Shown piece after piece: positions 15,880-25,747 of a DNA stretch of 64,000 bases. The translations under genes were made by a program, and so were the position numbers. The notes below the pieces were generated by a model, which was given only the letters and a program-made list of their open reading frames with translations, was not told where the DNA came from and made no database searches. How positions within the stretch are numbered: the stretch's first letter is position 1; each line of letters opens with the position of its first letter. Source of the DNA: Paenibacillus assamensis DSM 18201 (GTDB lineage: Bacteria; Bacillota; Bacilli; Paenibacillales; Paenibacillaceae); contig NZ_AULU01000009.1 of the NCBI RefSeq assembly GCF_000422445.1, positions 62,001 through 126,000 of the forward strand, in the 5' to 3' direction.

Positions 15880-18800
15880 TTACTCAACTACGGAGATTAC
15901 CAAGTCAATACGCTCACCATGAACTGCAACAGTTGCATAGATGTAGTCGCCTTTTGCAAGGGAACCTGTAGCAAGTGTTACGTTCGAAGTGCCTTCGCCA
16001 TTGAACTTAACTGTCTTGTCAGCTGCTTCAACTTTGTTGATAACAATTGCAGTAGCTGGAACAGTGTTCAGATGACCTTTCAAGCCATATTGATCTTCAG
16101 CTTTAAGAACAGAAAGGATTTCGTTGAACGTGAAGCCTGCTTTAACTTCGATCAATTGACCGTCAACTTTTTTCACGTTACCTTTAACTGCATCTTTATC
16201 TGTTTCGATCTTCTTAACAGTTTGAGCTTTGTTAGATACTGTAATTGTTTGCTCAAGTGGCACGGAGTTTACTTCGTTACCTTTAACAAGAACTTGCAAT
16301 TTCACATCTACAGACTCGTTATCTTTCAAGTTAACTTTGTTAGCTTTAAGTGTTTTACCGTTCTCTACAGTGATGTAGTTAGAATCAGCAACAACAACGT
16401 AGTCAGATGGGCTCAATACTACCTTAGTACCGTTTGCACGTTTACCAATTACTTCAAGATCCTTGGAGTAAGTAGCACCCGTTACACCGAAGATGTTAGT
16501 GTCGCCAGCAAACAAGCTGCCCACAGCTTTAACTTCGTAAGAGCTGATGTTTCCTTTGTCAACTACACTTACAGCAGCAGTTGTTTGAGAATCAGGGATG
16601 ATTGTGAATACGCCTTTGTCATCCTTTTTGTAAAGAGCCAACTCGAAACGAGCGTCACCTTTGTTTACAGTAGTGAACTTGATTTCAGCGTTAGATTTAC
16701 CGTTGAAGAACAATTTTCCATCTACTTCATAAGTAGTACCAGTTACAGTACCTTTATCAAGTTGATTTCCTTTGTCAAGAGCTGCGTAGTTCTCGATAGC
16801 GATGTAAACATCGTCTGCAAGTTTGTCAGCTTTGATTTCACGGGAATACTGATCGATTACATCGATGCTACCTGGCTTGATTGTGAATGTAGCATTTGTA
16901 CCGTAAGCAGTGTTGAACTCTTTATCGAATCCTTTAACTGCATCAGCATGAGCTGCTTTCTTAACATCAATTGTGATGGAAGAAGTACCAGCAGTGTTGT
17001 TTACTTGAGTTGCGTAAAGTGCTACGCGTCCTTCTGCTGTAGGAACTGCGAACTCGAAGTAACCTTCACGAGTCTTCTTATCTTCTTTAAGTTCCAAGTT
17101 GGAGCTTAGTTGAAGAGTTTTATCAGTTTTAACATATTTGTTCAAGTCAGCAAATTTAGTAACTTTGTTACCTTTTGCATCGTATGCTTCAAATGGAATC
17201 TTCGCAGTTCCATCGCCAGCAGCTACTTCAGCTTCAGGTTGAAGTAGTTTAAAGGATTTCAATTCAGTACCTTGACCAACAGACACCTTGTGGGAGAACT
17301 GTTTGCCGCTACCGAATGCAGTCACTTTAATTTCTACATCGCCTGTAGTACGGAACATGCTGCTACCAGGGTTTTTGAATTTGATAGCGAAGCTATCGCC
17401 ATTCTTACCTGTGTCGATTACTGCTTTGTTATGAACATCCAACAACATAGGGTTGGAAGATACAACCAACAAGTTGTCTGCTACATCTTTCTTCTCAATG
17501 CGGTTACCGTATTGATCTTTAACGTCGATCAAAAGGTAGAACTCATTTTTCTCGAAATCAGTAGTGGAAGTAATCTCAGTTGCACCATCGATGTTGTAGA
17601 TTTCTTTGAATTCTACTTCAGATGCACGAGCTGGGAATCCAACGTTAACTGTTTTGTTTTCAACGATACCAGCGTTATTATCATAGACCATGATAACGAT
17701 TGGCTCATTGTACATGAACTTGTTGTCAGTAGGAGCAGCAACAGTCAAAAGACCATCTTTAGCTTGCTTCAAAGAACCTTTGGAAATAGTCCAGTTCAAG
17801 TTAGCAATTTTGGAAGCATCTTCACCATATTGGTTCAATACTTTGTATCCAATTTTAAGCTCTGTGTAATCGTTGTTTGTAGCAGCTTTGTCGCCAACGA
17901 TTTCGATGTCAACAACTTTTTCTGCTTCAACTTTAGCTTTAGCAGAGACAGTTTTGTCGCCTACTACCAAGTTGATTGTGTACTCACCTTCGGAAAGCTT
18001 GTTGGAAGCTTCAACACGGTAAGTCAATTTATCTTCGGAGTAAGTAGCAGTTTTCACGTCGATAGCCGTGGAACCACGCTTAACTTCGAATTTAGCTTTA
18101 GCTGTATCAACTGTACGGTTTAGCTTAACTTCGAAAGTTTTAGCACCTACAGTTTTAGCTTCGATTGCAAGAGCTTGCAATGTAACTTTAACTTGGTGTT
18201 TAGCACCTTTATGTGTAACTTCTACAGTAGTCTCTTTACCTTCTACAAGAGCAGTGTCAAGAGTATGTTTTACAGTTTCACCGTCAGTGAACTTAACTTC
18301 GATTGTTTTCTCGTCGATTACTTTAACGGAATCAACTTTAACAGAAGTTTTTTGCTTAACATCGTAAGCAGCTTCTACCAATACAGAACGTTGAACTGCA
18401 ACGTTCCATTTACCGTTTACGGAGAAGTCAAAGCCAGCTGCTTTGATTGCTGCAACGTAGCCGTATGCCCATTTGGACACGCCTTCTACTGCTGGAGCAT
18501 CTTCAACTTTTTTCAAGCCAAGAGCCAATGTGAAAGCTTTAGCCATTTGCTCGCCTGTTACTTTACCTTTAAGGTCGAACTTATCTTGACCTACGCCGGA
18601 CATGAAGCCAGCTTTAGTAACAGCTTCGATGTAGCCTTTAGCCCAGCTAGTGCTGTAGCCTTTGTCTTTGAAGGAGTTGCCTTCTTCTTTGGACAAACCA
18701 GCAGTAAGAGCCAAGATCTTAGCGAACTGTGCACGGTCAGTGTGCTCGTTAAGTTTTGGATCGATGTTACCATCTTTGTCTTTAACGCCAGCAAAGATAC

Positions 18801-18999
18801 CATCTTTAACCAACGCTTCGAATTTTTCTTTAGTTGTGAGTTGTGCTTCAGCACCGAATGCTACGTTTGCGAACATAGAGAACGCCATAGCAACGGAAAG
18901 CAGCATAGCCAATCTTTTCTTCATAACCTTTTTTTCTCCTCCTCTAAATTGCTTCGGTTGTTGAGAGTGTTGCTCTGAAAGATTTCTCATTTCCCTCAT
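15880..18999 (-). CDS. S-layer protein with N-terminal SLH domains
   Basis: The main surface-array protein, 1039 residues from ATG 18999 or 1014 from ATG 18924. The inner start opens the signal peptide (MKKRLAMLLSVAMAFSMFA, cleavage near AFGA). Three SLH domains follow (about residues 55-220 of the long form), with HTDRAQFAKILALTAGL and SWAKGYIEAVTKAGF. The rest is a Lys/Val/Thr-rich chain of Ig-like (Big_2-like) domains, almost without Cys, typical of self-assembling S-layer proteins. Codon use is strongly biased (GTT, GCT, AAC, TTC), unlike its neighbours, which indicates very high expression. Both starts have ribosome binding sites; the outer one is better. It has its own promoter, long leader and strong terminator. 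Confidence 0.92.
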   Translation of the reverse strand: MREMRNLSEQHSQQPKQFRGGEKKVMKKRLAMLLSVAMAFSMFANVAFGAEAQLTTKEKFEALVKDGIFAGVKDKDGNIDPKLNEHTDRAQFAKILALTAGLSKEEGNSFKDKGYSTSWAKGYIEAVTKAGFMSGVGQDKFDLKGKVTGEQMAKAFTLALGLKKVEDAPAVEGVSKWAYGYVAAIKAAGFDFSVNGKWNVAVQRSVLVEAAYDVKQKTSVKVDSVKVIDEKTIEVKFTDGETVKHTLDTALVEGKETTVEVTHKGAKHQVKVTLQALAIEAKTVGAKTFEVKLNRTVDTAKAKFEVKRGSTAIDVKTATYSEDKLTYRVEASNKLSEGEYTINLVVGDKTVSAKAKVEAEKVVDIEIVGDKAATNNDYTELKIGYKVLNQYGEDASKIANLNWTISKGSLKQAKDGLLTVAAPTDNKFMYNEPIVIMVYDNNAGIVENKTVNVGFPARASEVEFKEIYNIDGATEITSTTDFEKNEFYLLIDVKDQYGNRIEKKDVADNLLVVSSNPMLLDVHNKAVIDTGKNGDSFAIKFKNPGSSMFRTTGDVEIKVTAFGSGKQFSHKVSVGQGTELKSFKLLQPEAEVAAGDGTAKIPFEAYDAKGNKVTKFADLNKYVKTDKTLQLSSNLELKEDKKTREGYFEFAVPTAEGRVALYATQVNNTAGTSSITIDVKKAAHADAVKGFDKEFNTAYGTNATFTIKPGSIDVIDQYSREIKADKLADDVYIAIENYAALDKGNQLDKGTVTGTTYEVDGKLFFNGKSNAEIKFTTVNKGDARFELALYKKDDKGVFTIIPDSQTTAAVSVVDKGNISSYEVKAVGSLFAGDTNIFGVTGATYSKDLEVIGKRANGTKVVLSPSDYVVVADSNYITVENGKTLKANKVNLKDNESVDVKLQVLVKGNEVNSVPLEQTITVSNKAQTVKKIETDKDAVKGNVKKVDGQLIEVKAGFTFNEILSVLKAEDQYGLKGHLNTVPATAIVINKVEAADKTVKFNGEGTSNVTLATGSLAKGDYIYATVAVHGERIDLVISVVE

Positions 19000-19016
19000 C
19001 GCCGATTCACCCCCTT
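18922..19016 (-). promoter_or_regulatory. Tandem translation initiation sites of the S-layer gene
   Basis: Outer site: AAGGGGGTGA (19016-19007), 7 bases from ATG 18999. Inner site: GAGGAGGAG (18944-18936), 11 bases from ATG 18924, in the same frame 25 codons later. The outer site would put a charged 25-residue extension in front of the signal peptide. From memory, the Brevibacillus brevis middle wall protein gene also uses two in-frame starts. Confidence 0.65.
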
Positions 19017-19052
19017 CCTATAAGTAGAGCGAAATGGTTTATAAAAATGAAG

Positions 19053-19079
19053 TCTGTAACACACGAGATGTGTCACAGA
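19053..19079 (-). promoter_or_regulatory. Stem-loop in the S-layer mRNA 5' leader
   Basis: TCTGT-G-ACACAT pairs with GTGT-T-ACAGA across a short loop (10 paired bases, one mismatch). It lies about 45-70 bases after the predicted start point and has no T-run, so it is not a terminator. It is more likely an mRNA-stabilising structure. Confidence 0.5.
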
Positions 19080-19129
19080 AACTCGTAATCGAATTGGGAT
19101 TAAATAGAGATAATTCTTCCACTCTAGAC

Positions 19130-19158
19130 ATTATACATGTACCAAAGCCTAGCGTAAA
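19130..19158 (-). promoter_or_regulatory. Predicted sigma-A promoter of the S-layer gene
   Basis: A perfect -10 TATAAT (19135-19130) lies 17 bases from TTTACG (19158-19153). It implies a leader of about 125 bases to the outer start. The remaining upstream DNA to 19446 is AT-rich with repeated TTTTTTGC tracts and may hold further promoters, but none is clear enough to list. Confidence 0.7.
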
Positions 19159-19446
19159 GCATATTTTTGTGAAAAACAGGGAAGACTAATAAATTATTTC
19201 CGCTTGTTTTTCGACTTCATGTAATTAAACGCGCTAGTTGCAAAAAAGTTGCGGCTAGAGCAAAAAAACTTTTAATTTTTCGAAAACCTCTGTAACTATC
19301 AGACTTTTGGCTCTACATGACAGCCTCTTCAAACTAATCCCAACACTATACAAGTCAATGTAATTACATAATAAACCATAGTAATTATTAAACTTATGAA
19401 TATTTAATCATCCTAATACAATAATAAAAATCCTTTTATAATTACT

Positions 19447-19480
19447 AGAGAGCCGAAGCAACTAACACTTCGACTCTCCA
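19447..19480 (-). terminator. Terminator-like hairpin after the 1333-residue SLH gene
   Basis: GAGAGTCGAAG (19478-19468) pairs with CTTCGGCTCTC (19458-19448), 10 of 11 positions. The tail is AT-rich rather than a clean T-run, so the hairpin is sure but efficiency is not. Confidence 0.6.
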
Positions 19481-19530
19481 TTAAGTCACTCCTAATCAAT
19501 CTATAAAAGCAAAAAGAAATCACTAAACTT

Positions 19531-22500
19531 TTAAGACATCTTAGGCAGTTTCTTCAAATCAATCATGACACGCGCGATTACAACTGCAGCATCACCACGC
19601 AACATGTTCGCTTCGGGATTGAACATAAAGCCCTTCTCTGGATCAGATGGATCTACTGGCATACCTTCAATAAGGCCCTTCTTCGCAATAGCTAGCACTG
19701 CTGGTTGAGCATAGTAATCGATCTTGTCAGCATCCTTAAAGAACTTCAGCAAGTCTTTGCGAATCTTAGAACGATCTGTTTCCATCTTCAAGTTCATCGC
19801 TTTTGCGAGCATTACACCAGCATCTTGACGAGTCAAATTGGAGTCTACGCCGAATACGTTTGGTGAAATACCACGCACGATCCCTTCACGAGCTGCCGTC
19901 TCAATATATCGAAAATCCCATAATCCCGCAGTATTTACTTGACTCAAGTCCTGGTCAGAAGGCCAATCTGCATCATCAAAGTGACGCGGCCCCTCATAAT
20001 TAAGAGGCAAATCAAGAGCTCTTACGATCATACGAGTAAACTCTGCTCGAGTTACATACATATCTGTTCCGAATGAGGTCAACGGTTGTTCAGGGTTCAT
20101 TACCCCTTTTCCAAGAACAGCTTCAATATAATTACGTGCATATGGATGTTGTACAACATCGTTATAAGATGAACCCAACTTAGCTACAACATAGTATCCA
20201 AACTTACGGAACGGGACTGTAATCGTACGTTTCTTATCATCAACAACACCGCCGATATTTTCCCACTGTTTCAATTCTGGGTCGAAACGGAATACAGTAA
20301 CAAGCTTACCTCCGTCTTGCGCCATGTTCTTGTCATAAGACAACGTCAGCTTTCCTTCCTTAGAAGGCACTAACTCCCGGTCCATCGTACGGTTATAGAA
20401 CATACTGACAGGAGAGTTCGGGAATTGATACGGATCACTACCGTGCTCAATAGGATCAAATTGTTTCTTCGTCATCAGATCATCCGCTAGTCCTGGATCG
20501 ATCCAATAAACGGGGCTTGCTTTGATAAAGCTTTCTGGGAAACTGCCACGGAATACGTTACCCGCTTGATTCATCTCTAAGTCAAAGTTCGCTGGAAGTT
20601 GGTCCGCTTCAAAGTCATACTGATTTACACGGCCATTTTCCGGGTTAGCAATAGAAAATAGCATTTGGTTACCAGAGTATACTTGATGCTTAAACTCCTC
20701 AGACTTAGTTGCATCGCGACGTATGAGTGATGTTCCTTTTGCAAAAGTAAGTCGTAGACTGTTATCAAACGCTTTATGAGAAGACTTCATCGTTTCCATG
20801 TACTGTGCACCCGGAATACTTGTTGGTACGTACTTGACCATAATATGAGCCTTTTCAATATCGTCACCACGAGTAATGGTAAATTCAATCTTATTCTCAC
20901 GATTTGGCTTCAAACCTGTAACAACCGTACGGAACGCATCTTCATAAACAATTCTTCCGTCATAGAAGCGATCGAACTTTTGTCGCTTTGCTTCTACTTT
21001 ATTAATAACTACTTTATCAGCTCCTGGAGAGTGAATAACGACTTCCAAGAAGTTTTGGTTAATTGTACGAACTTGGTCTACAGGCTGTACAATCATGTAC
21101 GGTACGTTAATTGGAACAACTTCAATCCGATATGTCGCTCTCGGACCACCTTCACCGTTGTTGTAAGCAGTAATATTCAATACGACAGGGCTTCCGTCGA
21201 TCGGAATATTCATGCCCTTGATTTTGAAAGCAAAGCTCTCGGTCTCTACAATGTACTGCACTTCAACATTAGTTGCAGGAGCATTAGCCTTGCTAGGTAC
21301 ATCCATTATCTTAATTCCATTTTCAATAACCTGGAATTCATTACTTAATGTCCATGTCAATTTATCTTTCAAATTTGGAGAGCTAATAACAATCTTGTAT
21401 TTATCAGAATTGTCATTCGAGTTTCTAAGCTTATCAATCTCCGATGAAATTTGTGCGCCTGTTTTACCTAAATCGTAAAAATCAAATGTACCGTATACAT
21501 TCATCTTACTCTCACGTGTATAGAAGATATCGCCTTTTTTCTCGAACTTAGCTTTCTCAGGCTTAGGAATCAACACATCTTGATTCACGCTATACGGAAA
21601 CACTCCATCCGTCTTAGGAACTGGAATAACCGGAATGTTAAGCGGAATGATTGTAACTGTTGTTACCTTTTCATAGATAGCTTCCTTCGTCCGATAAACG
21701 AACTTGATTTTGTTTTCACCGATGAACAGCGCTTTAGTCGCAGCATCAACGCTGGCTGCATCAAGTCTAAATTGCGTCTTATCTGTACCGTTTTGCTCCA
21801 ATATAAGCTCTGTATTATTCAAGTAAAGGAACACATTACGCTTCTCTGTAGCTGAAACATCCTTATAGCGGATAGAATTCGGATCAGAGACATTCAACAA
21901 TGAGCCTTCAAAGTTTTTAAAGAATGTATCCAGTGTAATGATATCTTGCAAATTTCCTGTTGTAGTATCAAATGGGATCGATCTTCCATCGTAAACCGTA
22001 TCGAACTTCATAAACGGACCATATAGCAATGTTACCGTTGCAAAGTAAGATGTACCTCCAAGATCGAACTCAATTGTCTGCTTACCGCTGATCGGCAATG
22101 AGTTCAGCTTGTAAATAACGCGTGTAAGCGTAGTCGGTACACCGTTAATGTTTTCAACTACAGTACCGCCCACAATTTTCCCAGCTAGGTCTACTTTTTG
22201 CAAAGGATTATTTGCAGAATCTTTAATACCTTTAATAGCAATATCTTGAGAACCATAGTTTGCTACTAAGAATTCAATAGCCGTTGGCATAGAGGACAGT
22301 TCAGCTTTATCCAACTTGCTGCCTGAAAGATTCAATACATCGCTATCTGACATACCGTCACGATAATTCCCTAAGTAACGAATTTCATGAATAATAGGCA
22401 TACTCGCATCCGTCAATGTAAAGCTCATAGCTGTTCGATCTTTGGTACCAGAGACCAGATTCGTCCCAGCCAACTCCAAACGAAGCAATTGATTCAGCTT

Positions 22501-23532
22501 GGTACCTAATTGACCTGTTAGATCAATATCAAATTCTACGTGAACATAGTCATCTATAATTTGTTGATTTCTAATTGTGATAGGTGCCGGAGCAGTCATT
22601 CCTGTTAACGTGTATTCTAAACTCACAACAGGATTCGTTGTTCCTTTTTGAATCGGAATAATTGCTTTACCATGAATGACTTCGCTTCCTAGGTTTAGCG
22701 TTGGATTGGATGAAAGATCGATCTTATCCGAACCATTCAAAAAATGAACGTCGTAGAAAGTAACTGTATTGTTATACAGCGCCACTTCACGTACGGTTTC
22801 TACAACTTGCGTACCGTTCAAAGCACGAATTTTAACTATATTTTTACCCTTTGTTAGCAAAATAGGAGAGGCAAAGAACTCCCAATTGTTATTTTTCGAG
22901 ACGTTAAACGTCCAACTGTTGTTATTTACGACAACTTGAACTTTCTCTGCATTCTTGGCTTTACCTGTAATACTAACCGAAGCTGTGTTGCTATTGTTTG
23001 GAGACTTTGAATTGACGATCGTTGTCTCTAATTCTTTCAATTCTTGACGGGCGCCGTTCAAGGATACTTGCAGATCGGAAAGTGTTGGTCCATTACGATA
23101 CTCAACATAAATGGAATCGTACACTTCCGTAGAACCTTGCAAACCTTTGAACGTAATACGGTTCAAACCTGAAAACAATTGAAGATTAAACACTTTCAAG
23201 TTTGTACCGTTCACAATAATATTCGCCGTTTGCTCATCACGGGAAGTGACCACATGCTCTTGCCCGCCTGGCGTTATCGTAATTTGTTGCACGCTATATG
23301 AGATTCCCTTTGCGCTCACACCGTTAATTGAGCCGTCCAAGGTGATACGTTCGTCACTAGTAACTCTAGCGCTTTTTGCGTCATACTGCTCATTTGGGAA
23401 TACGAAAAATCCCCCGCCCGCAGCTTGAGCTACCGAACCAAATGGCAGTGGCACCATCGTGATGAGAAGGGCTAATGTCAGCATAATCGCTAAGCATTTC
23501 TTCAAAGCGGGTGTCTTTCTTAGTGCTATCAT
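19531..23532 (-). CDS. Large surface protein with C-terminal SLH domains (SlhA-like)
   Basis: 1333 residues, starting at ATG 23532 with AAGGAG 8 bases upstream. The signal peptide (CLAIMLTLALLITMVPLPF, cleavage near AQAA) is followed by about 1050 residues of beta-rich, Ig/Fn3-like domains and three SLH domains at the C-terminus (about 1130-1333), marked by VTRAEFTRMIVRALDLPL, LTRQDAGVMLAKAMNL and MLRGDAAVVIARVM. Size and architecture match what I recall of Paenibacillus alvei SlhA (about 1335 residues, three C-terminal SLH domains, linked to swarming and biofilm), but I could not check this. It lies directly between the S-layer gene and the polymer genes and would be anchored by the same pyruvylated polymer. 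Confidence 0.88.
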   Translation of the reverse strand: MIALRKTPALKKCLAIMLTLALLITMVPLPFGSVAQAAGGGFFVFPNEQYDAKSARVTSDERITLDGSINGVSAKGISYSVQQITITPGGQEHVVTSRDEQTANIIVNGTNLKVFNLQLFSGLNRITFKGLQGSTEVYDSIYVEYRNGPTLSDLQVSLNGARQELKELETTIVNSKSPNNSNTASVSITGKAKNAEKVQVVVNNNSWTFNVSKNNNWEFFASPILLTKGKNIVKIRALNGTQVVETVREVALYNNTVTFYDVHFLNGSDKIDLSSNPTLNLGSEVIHGKAIIPIQKGTTNPVVSLEYTLTGMTAPAPITIRNQQIIDDYVHVEFDIDLTGQLGTKLNQLLRLELAGTNLVSGTKDRTAMSFTLTDASMPIIHEIRYLGNYRDGMSDSDVLNLSGSKLDKAELSSMPTAIEFLVANYGSQDIAIKGIKDSANNPLQKVDLAGKIVGGTVVENINGVPTTLTRVIYKLNSLPISGKQTIEFDLGGTSYFATVTLLYGPFMKFDTVYDGRSIPFDTTTGNLQDIITLDTFFKNFEGSLLNVSDPNSIRYKDVSATEKRNVFLYLNNTELILEQNGTDKTQFRLDAASVDAATKALFIGENKIKFVYRTKEAIYEKVTTVTIIPLNIPVIPVPKTDGVFPYSVNQDVLIPKPEKAKFEKKGDIFYTRESKMNVYGTFDFYDLGKTGAQISSEIDKLRNSNDNSDKYKIVISSPNLKDKLTWTLSNEFQVIENGIKIMDVPSKANAPATNVEVQYIVETESFAFKIKGMNIPIDGSPVVLNITAYNNGEGGPRATYRIEVVPINVPYMIVQPVDQVRTINQNFLEVVIHSPGADKVVINKVEAKRQKFDRFYDGRIVYEDAFRTVVTGLKPNRENKIEFTITRGDDIEKAHIMVKYVPTSIPGAQYMETMKSSHKAFDNSLRLTFAKGTSLIRRDATKSEEFKHQVYSGNQMLFSIANPENGRVNQYDFEADQLPANFDLEMNQAGNVFRGSFPESFIKASPVYWIDPGLADDLMTKKQFDPIEHGSDPYQFPNSPVSMFYNRTMDRELVPSKEGKLTLSYDKNMAQDGGKLVTVFRFDPELKQWENIGGVVDDKKRTITVPFRKFGYYVVAKLGSSYNDVVQHPYARNYIEAVLGKGVMNPEQPLTSFGTDMYVTRAEFTRMIVRALDLPLNYEGPRHFDDADWPSDQDLSQVNTAGLWDFRYIETAAREGIVRGISPNVFGVDSNLTRQDAGVMLAKAMNLKMETDRSKIRKDLLKFFKDADKIDYYAQPAVLAIAKKGLIEGMPVDPSDPEKGFMFNPEANMLRGDAAVVIARVMIDLKKLPKMS

Positions 23533-23672
23533 TATCTTCGCTCCTTACCTAATAATTTGTGTACTCATGTTATCGGTTAGAAACGTCGAATTGTTTAGAT
23601 TCGGATGTAAGCCGATTACAAAAAGCGACAAAATACAGTAATAAATAGCACCTAAGAACTACATAGAAAACA

Positions 23673-23717
23673 CAAAAAAAAACCTCCTCTCACTAGCTGT
23701 TCACTAGGAAAGGAGGC
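23673..23717 (-). terminator. Terminator of the tagO-like gene
   Basis: On the minus strand CCTCCT pairs with AGGAGG, with inner CTAG pairing, followed by a run of nine T. Confidence 0.85.
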
Positions 23718-23741
23718 TGTACGTCTTAATGGTTATCAATC

Positions 23742-24866
23742 TTAATCTGAACGCGACTCAACTTTAACTCGAATACGATGAAGCATATCCAACATCGGTC
23801 TTCGTTTCTTACTTACAATACCGATGACTTCAGCTCCCAACTGCAACGCAACCAACAGAATGCAGATGACTACAAAAGTAACCCAGTTCGCATGATGCGA
23901 AGCAGCAACGGACTGAACAATAGCAAGTATACCGAAGAACGTTGCGATACCGTAAATAATGAGTACCGTCTTGCGATGACTAAAGCCTAATTCACGTAAA
24001 CAATGATGCAAGTGGCCTTTGTCAGGTGCAAAAATTGGCTTCTTCTGCAACCAACGACGAACGATGGCAAAGAACGTATCAGATAATGGCACTCCAATAA
24101 TAAGAAGCGGTGTAACGAAAGATACGATTGCAACTTGCTTAAATCCTAACATAGATAAGACCGCGAGACTAAAGCCTAAAAATAATGAACCCGAGTCCCC
24201 CATAAAGATGCGGGCCGGATGAAAGTTAAAGAACAAAAATCCAATAATACTGCCTAGCAGCAACGCACATAATAGAATGACTACTGGATTACCCATAAAT
24301 ACAGCCATCACAAGCAGCGTAGCAATTGAAATACCAGATACGCCAGCGGCAAGCCCGTCCAATCCGTCAATCAAGTTGATTGCATTTGTCACACCAACAA
24401 TCCAGAAGATAGTGAGTGGAATTGCAATCCAATCATCGATAGACAAATATTGATTGCCAAAAGGTACATTTACGAAGTTGACCGTAAGGTCGAATCCAAA
24501 TACAACTACACATGCTGCAATAATTTGTCCAAGGAGCTTAACTTTAGCAGACAACTCATAAAGGTCATCCAATGCTCCAATCAATACGATAATCGAGCCA
24601 CCAGCTAGAAGACCCCATACGAGGTTGCTGTCTCGCTCGGTAGATAACAATAGGTCAGGTGCAACAACCATTAAGCCTAACAGTGTTATTACAAATGCAC
24701 CGAAAATGCCGAGTCCACCCATGCGAGGCATAATCCGAGTGTGTACTTTTCGAGCATTAGGTACATCAACTGCTCCGATCTTAATAGCAAAAGCTTTAAC
24801 TAACGGTGTTAAGCCAGTGGCTAAAAGCAATGCCAGCAGCCCACCAAGTACATATACGGTTACCAT
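23742..24866 (-). CDS. tagO: Undecaprenyl-phosphate GlcNAc-1-phosphate transferase (TagO/WecA family)
   Basis: A polytopic membrane enzyme of 374 residues (about 10-11 hydrophobic segments) that transfers GlcNAc-1-phosphate to undecaprenyl phosphate, the first step of teichoic-acid-type polymer synthesis. Motifs of the MraY/WecA superfamily are present: the substrate loop VHTRIMPRMGG, DDL after the third membrane segment (GALDDLYEL), NLIDGLDGLAAG and the Mg-binding HPARIFMGDSGS. ATG 24866 follows GGAGG by about 12 bases. A TATAAT (24907-24902) lies upstream with a poor -35. Next to tagA and csaB it most likely starts the SLH-binding polymer. Confidence 0.93.
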   Translation of the reverse strand: MVTVYVLGGLLALLLATGLTPLVKAFAIKIGAVDVPNARKVHTRIMPRMGGLGIFGAFVITLLGLMVVAPDLLLSTERDSNLVWGLLAGGSIIVLIGALDDLYELSAKVKLLGQIIAACVVVFGFDLTVNFVNVPFGNQYLSIDDWIAIPLTIFWIVGVTNAINLIDGLDGLAAGVSGISIATLLVMAVFMGNPVVILLCALLLGSIIGFLFFNFHPARIFMGDSGSLFLGFSLAVLSMLGFKQVAIVSFVTPLLIIGVPLSDTFFAIVRRWLQKKPIFAPDKGHLHHCLRELGFSHRKTVLIIYGIATFFGILAIVQSVAASHHANWVTFVVICILLVALQLGAEVIGIVSKKRRPMLDMLHRIRVKVESRSD

Positions 24867-24983
24867 CGGTTATTATCAACCTCCATTTGACTCCGGATTG
24901 AATTATACTCCGTTCGAAATGGAAACACCAGCGCCCAAATCAGCAGGAAAATAGGCGAAATCTTGAGATTATAGGCGAATTCA

Positions 24984-25742
24984 TTACTTTTTCTTCACCT
25001 TTCCTTTGTCACGCACCACTTTCCACACAAATCTAGGAAGCGCAAGCATTCGCTTATAGCGCCAAGGTTCTTTAATTAAGCGATAGAACCATTCTAGACG
25101 TAAAGAACGCATCCATTTCGGAGCTCGTTTCAACTTTCCAGAGATAACATCGAAGCTTCCGCCAACACCCATCATAATCGGAACATTTAACTGTTCACGA
25201 TAGCGGGCAATCCACGGTTCCTGAGTTTCAGCTCCCCTAGCGACAAATAGCAAATCAGGTTGAGCCTGTATGATCTCGTTAATGACGGCTTCATCTTCCT
25301 TTTCAGTAAAGAATCCATCACGGCATCCAACGATCTGTATACCTGGATACAGCTGCTGCAATCGACTGGCAGCGGCCTCGACCACTTCTGGAGCTGCTCC
25401 AAGCATATATACTTTCCAACCCTTTTCATTACCCTGCTTCATCAGTTCATAAAGCAAGTCAAATCCTGTAACTCGCTCCCGCAAAGGATCTCCGATGTAA
25501 TCAGCTGCCCATACGATACCTGTTCCGTCAGCTACAATAATGTCCGCTTGCTCCATAATCCGCATATGACGCTCATTTTCAATTGCATTCATCAGAATAA
25601 TCGGATTCGCAGTAATGACATGAGTAGGTCTCCGCTCTGCAATAGCAGAAGCCATCCAGTCAACCGTTTCCTGCATCGTCATTTTAGAAAATGGCACTCC
25701 ATATATGGAGACTGTTGCATAATCCCTTGTCGGGTTCATCAT
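24984..25742 (-). CDS. tagA: WecG/TagA/CpsF-family N-acetylmannosaminyltransferase
   Basis: A GT26 family enzyme of 252 residues that adds ManNAc to lipid-linked GlcNAc at the inner membrane face. Family features: TANPIILMNA near the N-terminus, the acidic motif IIVADGTGIVWAA, RVTGFDL, a Rossmann-like YMLGAAPEVV and a basic, membrane-binding C-terminus (KEPWRYKRMLALPRFVWKV). Two adjacent ATGs (25742, 25739) follow AGGTGAT, which overlaps the end of csaB 5 bases upstream, so translation is probably coupled. With tagO it would make the ManNAc-GlcNAc disaccharide; the epimerase at 62.3 kb would supply UDP-ManNAc. Confidence 0.92.
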   Translation of the reverse strand: MMNPTRDYATVSIYGVPFSKMTMQETVDWMASAIAERRPTHVITANPIILMNAIENERHMRIMEQADIIVADGTGIVWAADYIGDPLRERVTGFDLLYELMKQGNEKGWKVYMLGAAPEVVEAAASRLQQLYPGIQIVGCRDGFFTEKEDEAVINEIIQAQPDLLFVARGAETQEPWIARYREQLNVPIMMGVGGSFDVISGKLKRAPKWMRSLRLEWFYRLIKEPWRYKRMLALPRFVWKVVRDKGKVKKK

Positions 25743-25747
25743 ATCAC

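Noticed and set aside
15919..17109. Long open frame antisense to the S-layer gene
   Set aside because: An open antisense frame is a side effect of the strong codon bias of the S-layer gene; it is Cys/Phe/Ser-rich, has no ribosome binding site and no recognisable domain.
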